Origin: Globomyces pollinis-pini
Lineage: Eukaryota; Chytridiomycota; Chytridiomycetes; Rhizophydiales; Globomycetaceae
Direction of reading: 5' to 3'
DNA length: 29,020 nt
Assembly (NCBI GenBank): GCA_025399215.1
Contig: MU621303.1
Location: 1-29,020 of the forward strand
This document shows, piece by piece, positions 28,904-29,020 of this stretch. The notes beneath the pieces were generated by a model. The model made no database searches, had not been told where the DNA came from, and saw nothing but the letters and a program-made list of their open reading frames with translations. The translations under genes and the position numbers were made by a program. Every line of letters begins with the position of its first letter. Position 1 is the first letter of the stretch.

Positions 28904-29020
28904 TTTAACAAATGGTTTTGTAGAAAATAAAAGTTGACTGATCGGGTAATATCCTAATTTCCAAGTTTCATTTTTTTCATTTTAGCAACAGAACAAGGGT
29001 CTTGTGATTTAACTATGACC

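Noticed and set aside
1..29020. CRISPR arrays, insertion sequences, bacterial promoters or phage genes
   Set aside because: None seen; spliceosomal introns, eukaryotic tRNA genes and nuclear gene families show this is eukaryotic nuclear DNA.

Overview
The window is nuclear DNA of a eukaryote with AT-rich, gene-dense sequence. All gene models below were built by hand from reading frames, splice sites and family resemblance; no search was run. The best pointer to the organism is a complete IFT74 gene, a subunit of the intraflagellar transport complex, together with fungal-type families (Iml2/TTC39, LEA-domain membrane protein, GPI-anchored proline-rich protein, PR-1-like CAP proteins with Thr-rich linkers, EBP2, CSA). 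I read this as a zoosporic (flagellated) early-diverging fungus or close relative; the exact phylum cannot be decided from here.

The dominant structural trait is intron size. I place 52 introns in 14 genes; 45 of them are 23-37 nt, all GT-AG, mostly starting GTA and ending TAG or CAG with a CTAAC/TTAAC-like branch motif just before the acceptor. With these introns removed each multi-exon model becomes an exact multiple of three and gives a continuous family-like protein.

Layout: 9-158 (-) tightly linked tRNA-Asn and tRNA-Asp; 489-2694 (+) IFT74; 2885-3493 (-) secreted proline-rich, probably GPI-anchored protein; 3825-6182 (-) Iml2/TTC39-type protein; 6413-7149 (-) four-helix membrane protein resembling the MENTAL domain; 7457-8703 (+) ankyrin-repeat protein with a remarkable run of abutting mini-introns; 9301-13626 four paralogous secreted CAP proteins (three +, one -); 14012-14911 (+) putative 2-oxoglutarate/iron oxygenase-like protein; 15153-16505 (-) PD-(D/E)XK nuclease-like protein; 17224-17754 (+) secreted protein; 17835-19513 (-) LEA-domain type II membrane protein; 19858-20744 (-) NmrA-like protein; 20835-21731 (-) SET-domain protein; 21878-23229 (-) acyltransferase-like protein that has lost its catalytic His and Asp; 23877-25420 (-) ERCC8/CSA homologue; 25484-26739 (-) EBP2; 27096-27833 and 28169-28903 (-) tandem aspartate/glutamate racemase-family genes.

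There is no operon-like pathway; genes are mixed in strand and function. The clearest clusters are the CAP array, which looks like a locally expanded secreted family, and the racemase pair, which shows recent sequence homogenisation.
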